A stretch of 5,418 nt of DNA from Flavobacterium sp. Lineage in GTDB: Bacteria > Bacteroidota > Bacteroidia > Flavobacteriales > Flavobacteriaceae. A program made the translations under genes and the position numbers. The number at the start of each line of letters is the position of its first letter. Positions within the stretch are counted from its first letter, which is position 1. This document shows positions 1 through 5,418 of the stretch, one piece after another. The stretch covers positions 1 to 5,418 of the forward strand of contig JAHEBK010000134.1 of NCBI GenBank assembly GCA_024642295.1, written 5' to 3'. The notes under the pieces were generated by a model. That model worked only from the letters and a program-made list of their open reading frames with translations, was not told where the DNA came from and made no database searches.

Positions 1-361
1 ATTCGAATTCAATAATTTCATAACTATCAAAGTCAACACCTTCTTGATTTTCATGAGAATAGAAAGCAATAACATCATCTCCTTTAAAGATGGCTTGGTT
101 TTCGCCTAAATCCATAATTAATTCAACCAACTCAGGGTTTGGTAGGAAAGAAGCGTTAATCATCACATTTTCTTCTAATTCCACCATTGGATATTTATCA
201 GACAAGTATTCCTCCGTCAATGTAGTGGTAGTAGAACCCAAATACATTTCCCATTTTTGACGAATCGTTACAATTCCGATTAAAATATCAGCAACGGGAC
301 GTGTAAAAGTAAAGGGCAATAAAGCATTTCGAGAAGGTCCGTCAAAAAGGATGTAGTTCAT
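1..361 (-). CDS. GlmU-like sugar nucleotidyltransferase, N-terminal part (cut by window edge)
   Basis: The gene reads leftward from the ATG at 361-359, stays open for 120 codons and leaves the window, so only the N-terminus is visible. The protein begins MNYILFDGPSRNALLPFTFT and continues RPVADILIGIVTIRQKW (residues 21-37). The LLP-x-T-x-TRP-x-A core followed by a glycine and an R-x-KW segment is what I recognise from the Bacteroidota 'GlmU family' proteins, which join a nucleotidyltransferase-like N-domain to a left-handed beta-helix acyltransferase-like C-domain. Family members are annotated as UDP-GlcNAc diphosphorylase/acetyltransferase-like cytoplasmic enzymes; the true substrate is often untested. 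The C-terminal hexapeptide repeats cannot be checked here. The upstream stretch has no Shine-Dalgarno sequence, as is usual in this phylum. No clear promoter lies next to the start; the upstream region carries the 417-493 repeat array and then the rpmE2 terminator. Confident of a real gene and of the family, less so of the exact reaction. Confidence 0.85.
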   Translation of the reverse strand, partial: MNYILFDGPSRNALLPFTFTRPVADILIGIVTIRQKWEMYLGSTTTTLTEEYLSDKYPMVELEENVMINASFLPNPELVELIMDLGENQAIFKGDDVIAFYSHENQEGVDFDSYEIIEFE

Positions 362-416
362 ATTAATCTATATTTTATAAAATTATGAAAATGCATTTAT
401 GCATAGACGTTGAGCT

Positions 417-493
417 AGAAGGGACAGAAGGGACAGAAGGGACAAGTCGCGACTTGTCCGTACTTGTCCGTACTTGTCCGTACTTGTCCGTAC
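417..493. repeat. Head-to-head short tandem repeats around a 20-bp palindrome (REP-like element)
   Basis: Three perfect copies of a 9-bp unit, agaagggac, occupy 417-443. Four perfect copies of a 10-bp unit, cttgtccgta, occupy 453-492. Where they meet, 440-459 is a perfect 20-bp palindrome, ggacaagtcgcgacttgtcc, centred on tcgcga. The left units (gggac) and right units (gtcc) are partly complementary, so the whole block could fold as an extended imperfect hairpin on either strand. It is far richer in G+C than its AT-rich surroundings and lies between two minus-strand genes. The layout resembles REP/BIME-type intergenic palindromes, which in many bacteria are spread by REP-associated tyrosine transposases (RAYT). 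I have the vague impression that similar motifs recur between genes in flavobacteria, but cannot verify it here. No transposase is present in the window. The true ends may extend to about 410 and 530. Confidence 0.85.
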
Positions 494-508
494 ACCATCC
501 AGCGGTGC

Positions 509-516
509 CAAAGTTA
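509..516 (-). promoter_or_regulatory. Possible -7 box (TAACTTTG) for the GlmU-like gene
   Basis: On the minus strand this octamer fits the Bacteroidota -7 consensus TAnnTTTG. It points toward the GlmU-like start and would give a leader of roughly 140 nt that includes the whole repeat array. No TTG lies at the usual distance of about 17-23 bp upstream, so half of the promoter is missing and the match may be chance. It lies downstream of the rpmE2 terminator in the direction of transcription, which is where a promoter for the next gene would be expected. Confidence 0.25.
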
Positions 517-538
517 CAAAGTTTCAAATAGCTACCAT

Positions 539-567
539 AAAAAAAGCCTCGCAAATTGCGAGGCTTT
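539..567 (-). terminator. rpmE2: Rho-independent terminator of rpmE2
   Basis: Positions 543-554 and 556-567 are perfect inverted repeats with the GC-rich core agcctcgc/gcgaggct. Read on the minus strand, the hairpin is followed by seven T residues (A run at 539-545 on the plus strand). It begins 24 bases past the rpmE2 stop codon. The T tract on the minus side assigns it to rpmE2, so the GlmU-like gene downstream should need its own promoter or read-through. Confidence 0.9.
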
Positions 568-591
568 CTATATTTTGAAAACAAATTAAAA

Positions 592-843
592 TTATTTAAT
601 ATGTTTAGCGTATTTAGTTTTGAATTTATCAATACGACCTGCAGTATCGATAAGTTTGTTTTTACCTGTGTAAAAAGGGTGAGAAGTTCTAGAAATCTCC
701 ATTTTTACAACTGGATATTCAACACCTTCGTGAATGATTGTTTCTTTAGTATCTGCAGTTGATTTAGTGATAAAAACGTCTTCGTTTGACATGTCTTTAA
801 AAGCAACTAATCTGTAATTCTCTGGGTGTACACCTTTTTTCAT
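592..843 (-). CDS. rpmE2: Type B 50S ribosomal protein L31 (cysteine-free form)
   Basis: An 83-residue protein starting [17 protein letters not shown], a component of the large ribosomal subunit. The L31 signature is visible at residues 55-70: HPFYT, nine residues, then GR. The N-terminal MKKxxHP motif is also typical. There is no cysteine anywhere, so this is the C-minus form without the zinc-binding cysteines of classical L31. Type B proteins carry an insertion relative to type A, and 83 residues fits. In other bacteria C-minus L31 can replace the zinc-containing paralogue under zinc limitation, but many Bacteroidota carry type B as their ordinary L31, so zinc regulation should not be assumed. 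The gene stands alone as a transcription unit: a promoter at 953-981, a leader of about 100 nt, and a terminator just past the stop. The ATG at 843 is supported by the conserved N-terminus; no Shine-Dalgarno sequence precedes it. Confidence 0.97.
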   Translation of the reverse strand: MKKGVHPENYRLVAFKDMSNEDVFITKSTADTKETIIHEGVEYPVVKMEISRTSHPFYTGKNKLIDTAGRIDKFKTKYAKHIK

Positions 844-952
844 CTTGTAATTTTTTTATTGTTTGGCTATAATTTGCTTTGAAGCTTTTCTTTTTATTGA
901 AAAGGTATAAACGCCTTATAACTTTTTAATTATATTGTTTTATTTGAGGATG

Positions 953-981
953 CAAAAATACAATTATTTTTCAATAAACAA
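953..981 (-). promoter_or_regulatory. rpmE2: Bacteroidota-type promoter driving rpmE2
   Basis: On the minus strand TATTTTTG (960-953) matches the -7 consensus TAnnTTTG exactly, and a TTG (981-979) lies 18 bp upstream as the -33 element. This is the spacing expected for the primary sigma factor of Flavobacterium. Transcription would begin near 946-948, giving a leader of about 100 nt before the rpmE2 ATG. The match was found by eye; start mapping would settle it. Confidence 0.6.
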
Positions 982-1050
982 ATCTTTGTATGGTTATTTT
1001 TTATTAAATCGTAAAAACTAAATTTTACCCTATCATAAATTGGGAATTGT

Positions 1051-1058
1051 TATATTTG
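1051..1058 (+). promoter_or_regulatory. -7 box (TATATTTG) for the DUF4199-GT2 genes
   Basis: TATATTTG fits TAnnTTTG exactly and ends 24 bases before the ATG at 1083. The implied transcription start, near 1064-1066, leaves a short A-rich leader of under 20 nt. The -33 element is poor: the best candidate is TTA at 1025-1027, 23 bp upstream, instead of TTG. The box lies inside the stretch that would be coding if translation began at the TTG at 1047, which argues for the ATG at 1083. It is divergent from the rpmE2 promoter, with about 70 bp between the two. Confidence 0.5.
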
Positions 1059-1082
1059 CAGATAAAAAAAAACTACAACCTA

Positions 1083-1619
1083 ATGATTAATGAAATCATA
1101 AAAAGAAACGGACTTACCTATGGTCTTATTACAGGAGTCATTTTATCTTTAATTACTACTATAATGTACTTAATCGATTTAGAATTATTCATTGCTTGGT
1201 GGACAACTCTTTTAAGCTTCTCAATTTTCATCATCATCCCGATGATAGCAATTGTAAAGACTAAGACCGAATTGAAAAATATTTTCCCGTTTAAAGATGC
1301 CTTTACTACCTATTTTATTTGTGCTTTAATTGGGTTACTGATTTCAGTGGGATTCAAAATGGTTTTATTTAATATTATTGATCCATCTGTCAAGGATTCT
1401 TTATTAGAATTAACCGTTAATTATTTAAAAAGTACTTCCGCAAAATTTGGCGTTCCAGAATCTTCTTTGAACGAAATGATTGAAAATTTAAAAAAAACAG
1501 ATCCTTTTTCTATTGTTGAACAATTAAAAGGGGCTGTGGTCAATCTTTTTTTCTGTGCTCTATTAGGATTAATTATGGCGGCTTTTTTTAAATCAAAACC
1601 TACCTCACAAGATAACTAA
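1083..1619 (+). CDS. DUF4199 family four-helix inner-membrane protein
   Basis: A 178-residue hydrophobic protein that I recognise as DUF4199, a Bacteroidota family of unknown function. Four membrane segments are visible at about residues 11-31, 37-58, 74-99 and 148-169. Between the third and fourth lies a soluble stretch of about 50 residues (roughly 100-147), charged and probably helical. The loop after the second helix carries the FPFKDAF segment (68-74) seen in this family. Both termini would be on the same side of the membrane, probably cytoplasmic. An in-frame TTG at 1047 would add 12 residues, but a -7 promoter box sits at 1051-1058 and the added residues (MLYLQIKKNYNL) look unlike a conserved start, so ATG 1083 is preferred. 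The stop overlaps the next start as TAATG, implying translational coupling to the glycosyltransferase. A role as its membrane partner is inference only. Confidence 0.88.
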   Translation: MINEIIKRNGLTYGLITGVILSLITTIMYLIDLELFIAWWTTLLSFSIFIIIPMIAIVKTKTELKNIFPFKDAFTTYFICALIGLLISVGFKMVLFNIIDPSVKDSLLELTVNYLKSTSAKFGVPESSLNEMIENLKKTDPFSIVEQLKGAVVNLFFCALLGLIMAAFFKSKPTSQDN

Positions 1620-2575
1620 TGAATTTATCTATCCTTATTCCTTTATTAAACGAGGAAGAATCATTAAAAGAATTATATACTTGGATCATCAAAGTGATGG
1701 ATGCCAATCAGTACACTTATGAAGTTATTTTCTTAGATGACGGAAGTACCGATCGTTCTTGGCAACTCATCGAAAGTTTTTCTAACGAAAACCCTAACAT
1801 TAAAGGAATTCGTTTTATGAAGAACTTTGGTAAATCTCAGGCGCTTCATGCTGGTTTTGCCAAAGCACAAGGAGATGTTATTATTACAATGGATGCCGAC
1901 TTGCAAGACAGTCCAGACGAAATTCCAGGTCTGTACAACATGATTATCGAAGAAAATTACGACTTGGTTTCAGGTTGGAAAAAGAAACGTTACGATTCTG
2001 TTGTGGCAAAAAACATTCCATCAAAATTATTTAATTGGGCGGCACGTAAAACCTCTGGTGTCCAACTAAACGATTTCAATTGTGGATTGAAAGCCTACAA
2101 AAATGTAGTAGTCAAAAACGTTGAAGTTTCCGGCGAAATGCACCGTTATATTCCTGTCTTGGCAAAAAATGCAGGTTTTGGAAAAATAGGTGAAAAAGTA
2201 GTAATTCACCAAGCAAGAAAATATGGTGAAACTAAATTTGGAATGGAACGTTTCATAAATGGTTTTTTAGACTTGATTACTATCTGGTTTTTGTCTAAAT
2301 TTGGAAAAAGACCCATGCACTTATTTGGAGCTATTGGTTCCATCATGTTTTTTATTGGTTTTATTTCTGCAGGATTTATTGGGGTTTCAAAATTGTATCA
2401 TATGTACAACAACATGCGATACACCTTAGTAACTAACAATCCTTGGTTTTATATCGCCTTAACTACCATGGTTTTAGGAACACAATTGTTCTTAGCAGGA
2501 TTCTTAGGCGAAATAATTTTAAGAACTAAAAACAACGAAGAGCGATATAAAGTGGCAACTGTAGTCAATTTGTAA
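1619..2575 (+). CDS. Family 2 glycosyltransferase, DPM/GtrB-like, membrane-anchored
   Basis: A 318-residue enzyme with a cytoplasmic GT-A domain and two C-terminal membrane helices (about 235-257 and 277-300), the architecture of the GtrB/ArnC/dolichyl-phosphate mannose synthase group. These enzymes move a sugar from a nucleotide donor to a polyprenyl phosphate at the inner membrane. Visible motifs: the N-terminal strand SILIPLLNEEESL; the nucleotide-binding LDDGSTD (39-45); the metal-binding DADLQD (92-97, DxD at 92-94); DFNCGLKAY (152-160); EMHRYIP (173-179); and RKYGETKFG (200-208), equivalent to the RxxGxSKYG motif near the membrane. All expected catalytic motifs are intact and the length is normal. 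It starts one base inside the DUF4199 stop codon, so the two are probably translated together; the phospho-sugar mutase follows after 85 bases. Neither the donor sugar nor the acceptor can be read from the sequence. Confidence 0.93.
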   Translation: MNLSILIPLLNEEESLKELYTWIIKVMDANQYTYEVIFLDDGSTDRSWQLIESFSNENPNIKGIRFMKNFGKSQALHAGFAKAQGDVIITMDADLQDSPDEIPGLYNMIIEENYDLVSGWKKKRYDSVVAKNIPSKLFNWAARKTSGVQLNDFNCGLKAYKNVVVKNVEVSGEMHRYIPVLAKNAGFGKIGEKVVIHQARKYGETKFGMERFINGFLDLITIWFLSKFGKRPMHLFGAIGSIMFFIGFISAGFIGVSKLYHMYNNMRYTLVTNNPWFYIALTTMVLGTQLFLAGFLGEIILRTKNNEERYKVATVVNL

Positions 2576-2660
2576 TATGACTTTACCCCTGCTATCTACC
2601 GACAGTCAGAAAGAATCATAGAAAATAAAAACGAACTAAAAACTAACACATATACTAACA

Positions 2661-4388
2661 ATGGAAATTAAAGAAAACATTTTAGAGTCAGTAAACGAAT
2701 GGTTAACTCCTATTTTCGATTCCAAAACTCAAGCATCTGTAAAAGAATTAATTGCTGGTTCTCCAAAAGAATTAGAGGAAAGTTTTTATAAGAATTTAGA
2801 ATTTGGAACTGGTGGAATGCGCGGAATTATGGGTGTGGGTAACAACCGCATCAACAAATATACTCTTGGAAAAAGCACACAAGGTCTTTCAGATTATTTG
2901 AATTCTGTTTTCCCAAATCAACCTATTAAAGCGGCTATTGCTTATGACTGTCGTCACAATAGTGATACCTTAGCAAAGGTTGTTGCTGATGTATTTTCGG
3001 CAAATGGTATTGAAGTGTATTTATTTTCTTCATTACGTCCTACTCCAGAATTATCATTTGCAGTAAAACATTTGGGTTGCCAATGTGGAATTGTATTGAC
3101 AGCATCACACAATCCACCAGAATACAACGGTTACAAAGTGTACTGGGAAGATGGTGGGCAAATTGTTCCTCCAGAAGATGGTGCCATTATCGACGTGATT
3201 GAAAACTTGAATTACAACCAAATTAAATTTGAAGCAAACGAAAGTTTGATTCATTATATAGACACTGAAGTTGACAAAGCTTTTATTGATTCTACAGTTG
3301 CAAATGCTAGTTTTAATACTCCGGCTGCAGCCAAAGACAATTTAAAGATTGTTTTTACTTCGTTACACGGAACTTCAATTACTTTGGTTCCTGAAACTTT
3401 AGCACAAGCAGGATACAAAAATGTAAGCATTGTTGCGGAACAAGAAAAACCAGATGGAAATTTTCCAACAGTTAAATCTCCAAACCCTGAAGAGCCAGAA
3501 GCATTAGCAATGGCGATTGAATTAGCTAATAAAACGAATGCGGACATCGTAATTGGTACAGATCCTGATTGCGACCGTTTAGGTGTAGCTGTTCGTAACA
3601 ATGAAGGTGAAATGACTTTGTTGAACGGAAATCAATCGATGATATTGATGACTGCCTTTTTATTAGAAAAATGGAAAAACGAAGGAAAAATCAATGGCAA
3701 ACAATTTATTGGTTCTACCATTGTTTCTACTCCAATGATTATGGAATTAGCAACGGCTTATGATGTAGAATATAAAAGTGGTTTGACAGGTTTCAAATGG
3801 ATTGCAAAAATGATTAAAGATTTCCCTAACCAGCAGTTTATTGGTGGTGGTGAGGAAAGTTTTGGATATATGGTAGGTGATGCTGTTCGTGATAAAGATG
3901 CTGTTGCGGCAACTTTATTGATTTGCGAAGTAGCAGCACAAGCTAAAGCCAAAGGAAGCTCTGTTTACAATGAGTTATTGCAACATTATGTAGATTTTGG
4001 TTTCTACAAAGAACATTTGATTTCACTTACTAAAAAAGGCATGGACGGATTGGCAGAAATCAACCAAATGATGGTCGATTTACGTCAAAACCCAATGAAA
4101 GAAATCAGTGGACAACGCGTGGTTATGGTGGAAGATTACAAATCATCTGTTGCCAAAAACCTATTGACAAATGAAGAGGAAGTTATCAATATGCCAAAAG
4201 CAGATGTATTAATTTATTATACTGAAGATGGTTCTAAAATTTGTGCTAGACCAAGTGGAACAGAGCCTAAAATTAAATTTTACATCAGTGTAAACACAGC
4301 ATTAGATGCTGTTGAAAACTATACGAAAGTAGAAGCTCAATTGAACGAAAAAATAAAAAGCATCATTGCAGGAATGCAATTGAACTAA
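2661..4388 (+). CDS. Phospho-sugar mutase (phosphoglucomutase/phosphomannomutase family)
   Basis: A 575-residue alpha-D-phosphohexomutase, normal length for the long PgcA/PGM2-like branch. It interconverts hexose 6-phosphate and 1-phosphate through a phosphoserine, linking glycolysis to nucleotide-sugar supply. All four signatures are present: the N-terminal FGTGGMRGIMG (48-58); the catalytic serine loop TASHNPPEYNGYK (147-159, serine 149); the magnesium loop DPDCDR (301-306, aspartates 301, 303, 305); the sugar-binding GEESFG (397-402); and the phosphate-binding RPSGTEPK (530-537). Glucose against mannose preference cannot be decided by eye; glucose phosphate is likelier for this branch. The 85-base gap from the glycosyltransferase gene has no TAnnTTTG box or terminator that I can find, so co-transcription is likely. 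The leader is A-rich without a Shine-Dalgarno sequence and carries actaaca twice (2642-2648, 2654-2660). A strong terminator follows the stop. Confidence 0.95.
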   Translation: MEIKENILESVNEWLTPIFDSKTQASVKELIAGSPKELEESFYKNLEFGTGGMRGIMGVGNNRINKYTLGKSTQGLSDYLNSVFPNQPIKAAIAYDCRHNSDTLAKVVADVFSANGIEVYLFSSLRPTPELSFAVKHLGCQCGIVLTASHNPPEYNGYKVYWEDGGQIVPPEDGAIIDVIENLNYNQIKFEANESLIHYIDTEVDKAFIDSTVANASFNTPAAAKDNLKIVFTSLHGTSITLVPETLAQAGYKNVSIVAEQEKPDGNFPTVKSPNPEEPEALAMAIELANKTNADIVIGTDPDCDRLGVAVRNNEGEMTLLNGNQSMILMTAFLLEKWKNEGKINGKQFIGSTIVSTPMIMELATAYDVEYKSGLTGFKWIAKMIKDFPNQQFIGGGEESFGYMVGDAVRDKDAVAATLLICEVAAQAKAKGSSVYNELLQHYVDFGFYKEHLISLTKKGMDGLAEINQMMVDLRQNPMKEISGQRVVMVEDYKSSVAKNLLTNEEEVINMPKADVLIYYTEDGSKICARPSGTEPKIKFYISVNTALDAVENYTKVEAQLNEKIKSIIAGMQLN

Positions 4389-4414
4389 TGTTTAGATTTT
4401 TATATCTTAATGTA

Positions 4415-4448
4415 AAAACCCGACTGAATTCAAAATTAGTCGGGTTTT
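4415..4448 (+). terminator. Rho-independent terminator after the phospho-sugar mutase
   Basis: An 11-bp perfect stem, aaaacccgact (4415-4425) with agtcgggtttt (4438-4448), encloses a 12-base loop that can itself pair aatt with aatt. The right arm ends in TTTT and is followed by ATTTC. It begins 26 bases past the mutase stop. Because the left arm begins with an A run, the hairpin could also act on the opposite strand, but no minus-strand gene ends here. It leaves only 22 bases before the next start codon. Confidence 0.88.
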
Positions 4449-4470
4449 ATTTCGAAAATACCCATAGCTG

Positions 4471-5418
4471 ATGATTCATTTCAAAAAAATATTCTCATTT
4501 ATAATTCCTTATAAAAAGTACGCTTATTTAAACATTTTTTTTAATGTTTTATATGCACTTTTCAGCACTCTTTCTTTTATGTCATTAATTCCGATGATGC
4601 AGGTTTTATTTGACCAAACTAAAAGAAATACGACAGAACCTGTTTATACTGGAATATGGGAATTTAAAAGCTATGCTGAAAATTATTTGAGTTATTTTAT
4701 TACCAATACAACAGAAACTTTTGGTGTAGCACACACATTAAGTATCATGGTAGCGGTTATCATTGTTATTTTTTTATTGAAAAATTTAAGTGATTATTTG
4801 GCGATGTTTTTTATTACTTTTTTAAGAAATGGGATTTTGAGGGACATGCGTAATGCGATGTACAAAAAAACAATTGATTTACCACTAGCCTTTTTCTCCG
4901 AAAAAAGAAAAGGCGATGTAATTTCACGTATTTCGGCAGATGTGAACGAGGTACAAACTTCCTTTTTATCGGTTCTTGAACTGATTGTCAAAGAACCGCT
5001 TACTATTATTTTCACTATCATTGCAATGCTGAGCATCAGTGTTAAATTGACTTTATTCGTCTTTGTTTTCATTCCTGTTTCTGGTTACGTCATCTCAGTA
5101 ATTGGAAAACAATTAAAGAAAAAATCTACTAGAGCACAACAAGAACAAGGAATCTTCCTTTCTACTATTGAGGAAACTTTAGGAGGATTGAAAGTGGTAA
5201 AAGGGTATAATTCAGAAAACTATTTCAATCGTATTTTTCAAGAATCAACACAACGTTTTTTTACTTTATCAAACAGCATTGGCAACCGCCAAAATCTAGC
5301 TTCTCCAACGAGTGAATTCATGGGAATTATGGTTATTGCTATTTTATTATGGTACGGTGGACATATGGTTTTGATTGAAAAAAGCTTAAACGGCGCTTCT
5401 TTTATTGCTTATATGGGA
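4471..5418 (+). CDS. MsbA-like ABC exporter, N-terminal membrane domain (cut by window edge)
   Basis: An open frame of 316 codons from ATG 4471 to the window end. It matches the membrane domain of fused ABC half-transporters of the MsbA/lipid-exporter type; the ATP-binding domain would lie beyond the edge. Membrane segments lie at about residues 20-50, 88-118, 170-190, 191-211 and 284-302. The cytoplasmic parts are characteristic: LRDMRNAMYKKTIDLPLAFF (123-142), then SEKRKGDVISRISADVNEVQ (143-162), and the coupling region around EETLGGLKVVKGYNSE (234-249). Such proteins act as dimers that move lipids, lipid-linked sugars or other hydrophobic cargo outward. An in-frame TAG at 4465 closes the frame upstream. 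Later ATGs at 4579, 4594 and 4597 would delete the first helix, and the N-terminal FKKIFSFIIPYKKYAYLN is typical of the family, so 4471 is preferred. The mutase terminator ends 22 bases upstream and no clear promoter fits between, so how the gene is transcribed is unclear. Confidence 0.92.
   Translation, partial: MIHFKKIFSFIIPYKKYAYLNIFFNVLYALFSTLSFMSLIPMMQVLFDQTKRNTTEPVYTGIWEFKSYAENYLSYFITNTTETFGVAHTLSIMVAVIIVIFLLKNLSDYLAMFFITFLRNGILRDMRNAMYKKTIDLPLAFFSEKRKGDVISRISADVNEVQTSFLSVLELIVKEPLTIIFTIIAMLSISVKLTLFVFVFIPVSGYVISVIGKQLKKKSTRAQQEQGIFLSTIEETLGGLKVVKGYNSENYFNRIFQESTQRFFTLSNSIGNRQNLASPTSEFMGIMVIAILLWYGGHMVLIEKSLNGASFIAYMG

Noticed and set aside
391..404. atgcat repeated twice with a 2-base gap
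   Set aside because: Short AT-rich palindromic hexamers are expected by chance in this composition; no link to the nearby array or to a known site can be shown.
417..493. Possible CRISPR array
   Set aside because: Units are 9-10 bp and directly adjacent, with no spacers and no cas genes in view.
375..632. Minus-strand open frame of 85 codons spanning the repeat array and the rpmE2 terminator
   Set aside because: It overlaps the 3' end of rpmE2, the terminator and the tandem repeats, and its low-complexity PSVPSVPSS stretch is only the 9-bp repeat read as protein.
556..762. Plus-strand open frame of 68 codons
   Set aside because: It lies mostly antisense to rpmE2 and begins inside its terminator hairpin; no family resemblance.
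2576..2660. Possible separate promoter for the phospho-sugar mutase
   Set aside because: No TAnnTTTG box and no terminator of the preceding gene are visible in the 85-base gap, so co-transcription is the simpler reading.
3254..3601. Minus-strand open frame of 115 codons inside the mutase gene
   Set aside because: Entirely antisense to the conserved mutase coding sequence, including its magnesium loop; the composition is that of a shadow frame.
3758..3952. Minus-strand open frame of 64 codons inside the mutase gene
   Set aside because: Antisense to conserved mutase residues, including the GEESFG loop; no promoter or recognisable protein.
4794..5072. Minus-strand open frame of 92 codons at the right end
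   Set aside because: Antisense to the ABC exporter membrane domain, whose plus-strand frame is open for 316 codons with clear family motifs.

Overview
The window looks like chromosomal core DNA of a Flavobacterium-like member of the Bacteroidota. It is AT-rich, its genes lack Shine-Dalgarno sequences and have A-rich leaders, and boxes matching the Bacteroidota -7 element TAnnTTTG lie where promoters are expected. Its proteins are families typical of Flavobacteriaceae: a GlmU-like nucleotidyltransferase, cysteine-free type B L31, a DUF4199 membrane protein, a DPM/GtrB-like glycosyltransferase, a phospho-sugar mutase and an MsbA-like ABC exporter.

Layout: the left part is read on the minus strand. 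A GlmU-like gene (1-361) runs off the left edge. Between it and the ribosomal protein gene lies a 230-bp intergenic region (362-591) with a striking head-to-head tandem repeat array around a 20-bp perfect palindrome (417-493), followed by the terminator of rpmE2 (539-567). rpmE2 (592-843) has a good promoter at 953-981 and a leader of about 100 nt. A divergent promoter box at 1051-1058 starts the plus-strand genes: a DUF4199 membrane protein (1083-1619), a GT2 glycosyltransferase overlapping it by one base (1619-2575), and a phospho-sugar mutase (2661-4388) ending at a strong terminator (4415-4448). Only 22 bases after that hairpin an ABC exporter gene opens (4471) and runs off the right edge. 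Both edge genes were found by reading the frames through to the window ends.

How they fit together (inference): the mutase interconverts hexose 6-phosphate and hexose 1-phosphate, the entry to nucleotide sugars. The GT2 enzyme probably moves a sugar from a nucleotide donor to a membrane lipid carrier. The coupled four-helix DUF4199 protein is a candidate membrane partner. The exporter and the GlmU-like protein also fit an envelope-glycan theme, but they are separately transcribed and this may be loose neighbourhood only.

I see no defence system, prophage, insertion sequence, CRISPR array, tRNA or rRNA. The repeat array is the only element the ordinary gene content does not explain; the rest is a normal housekeeping region.
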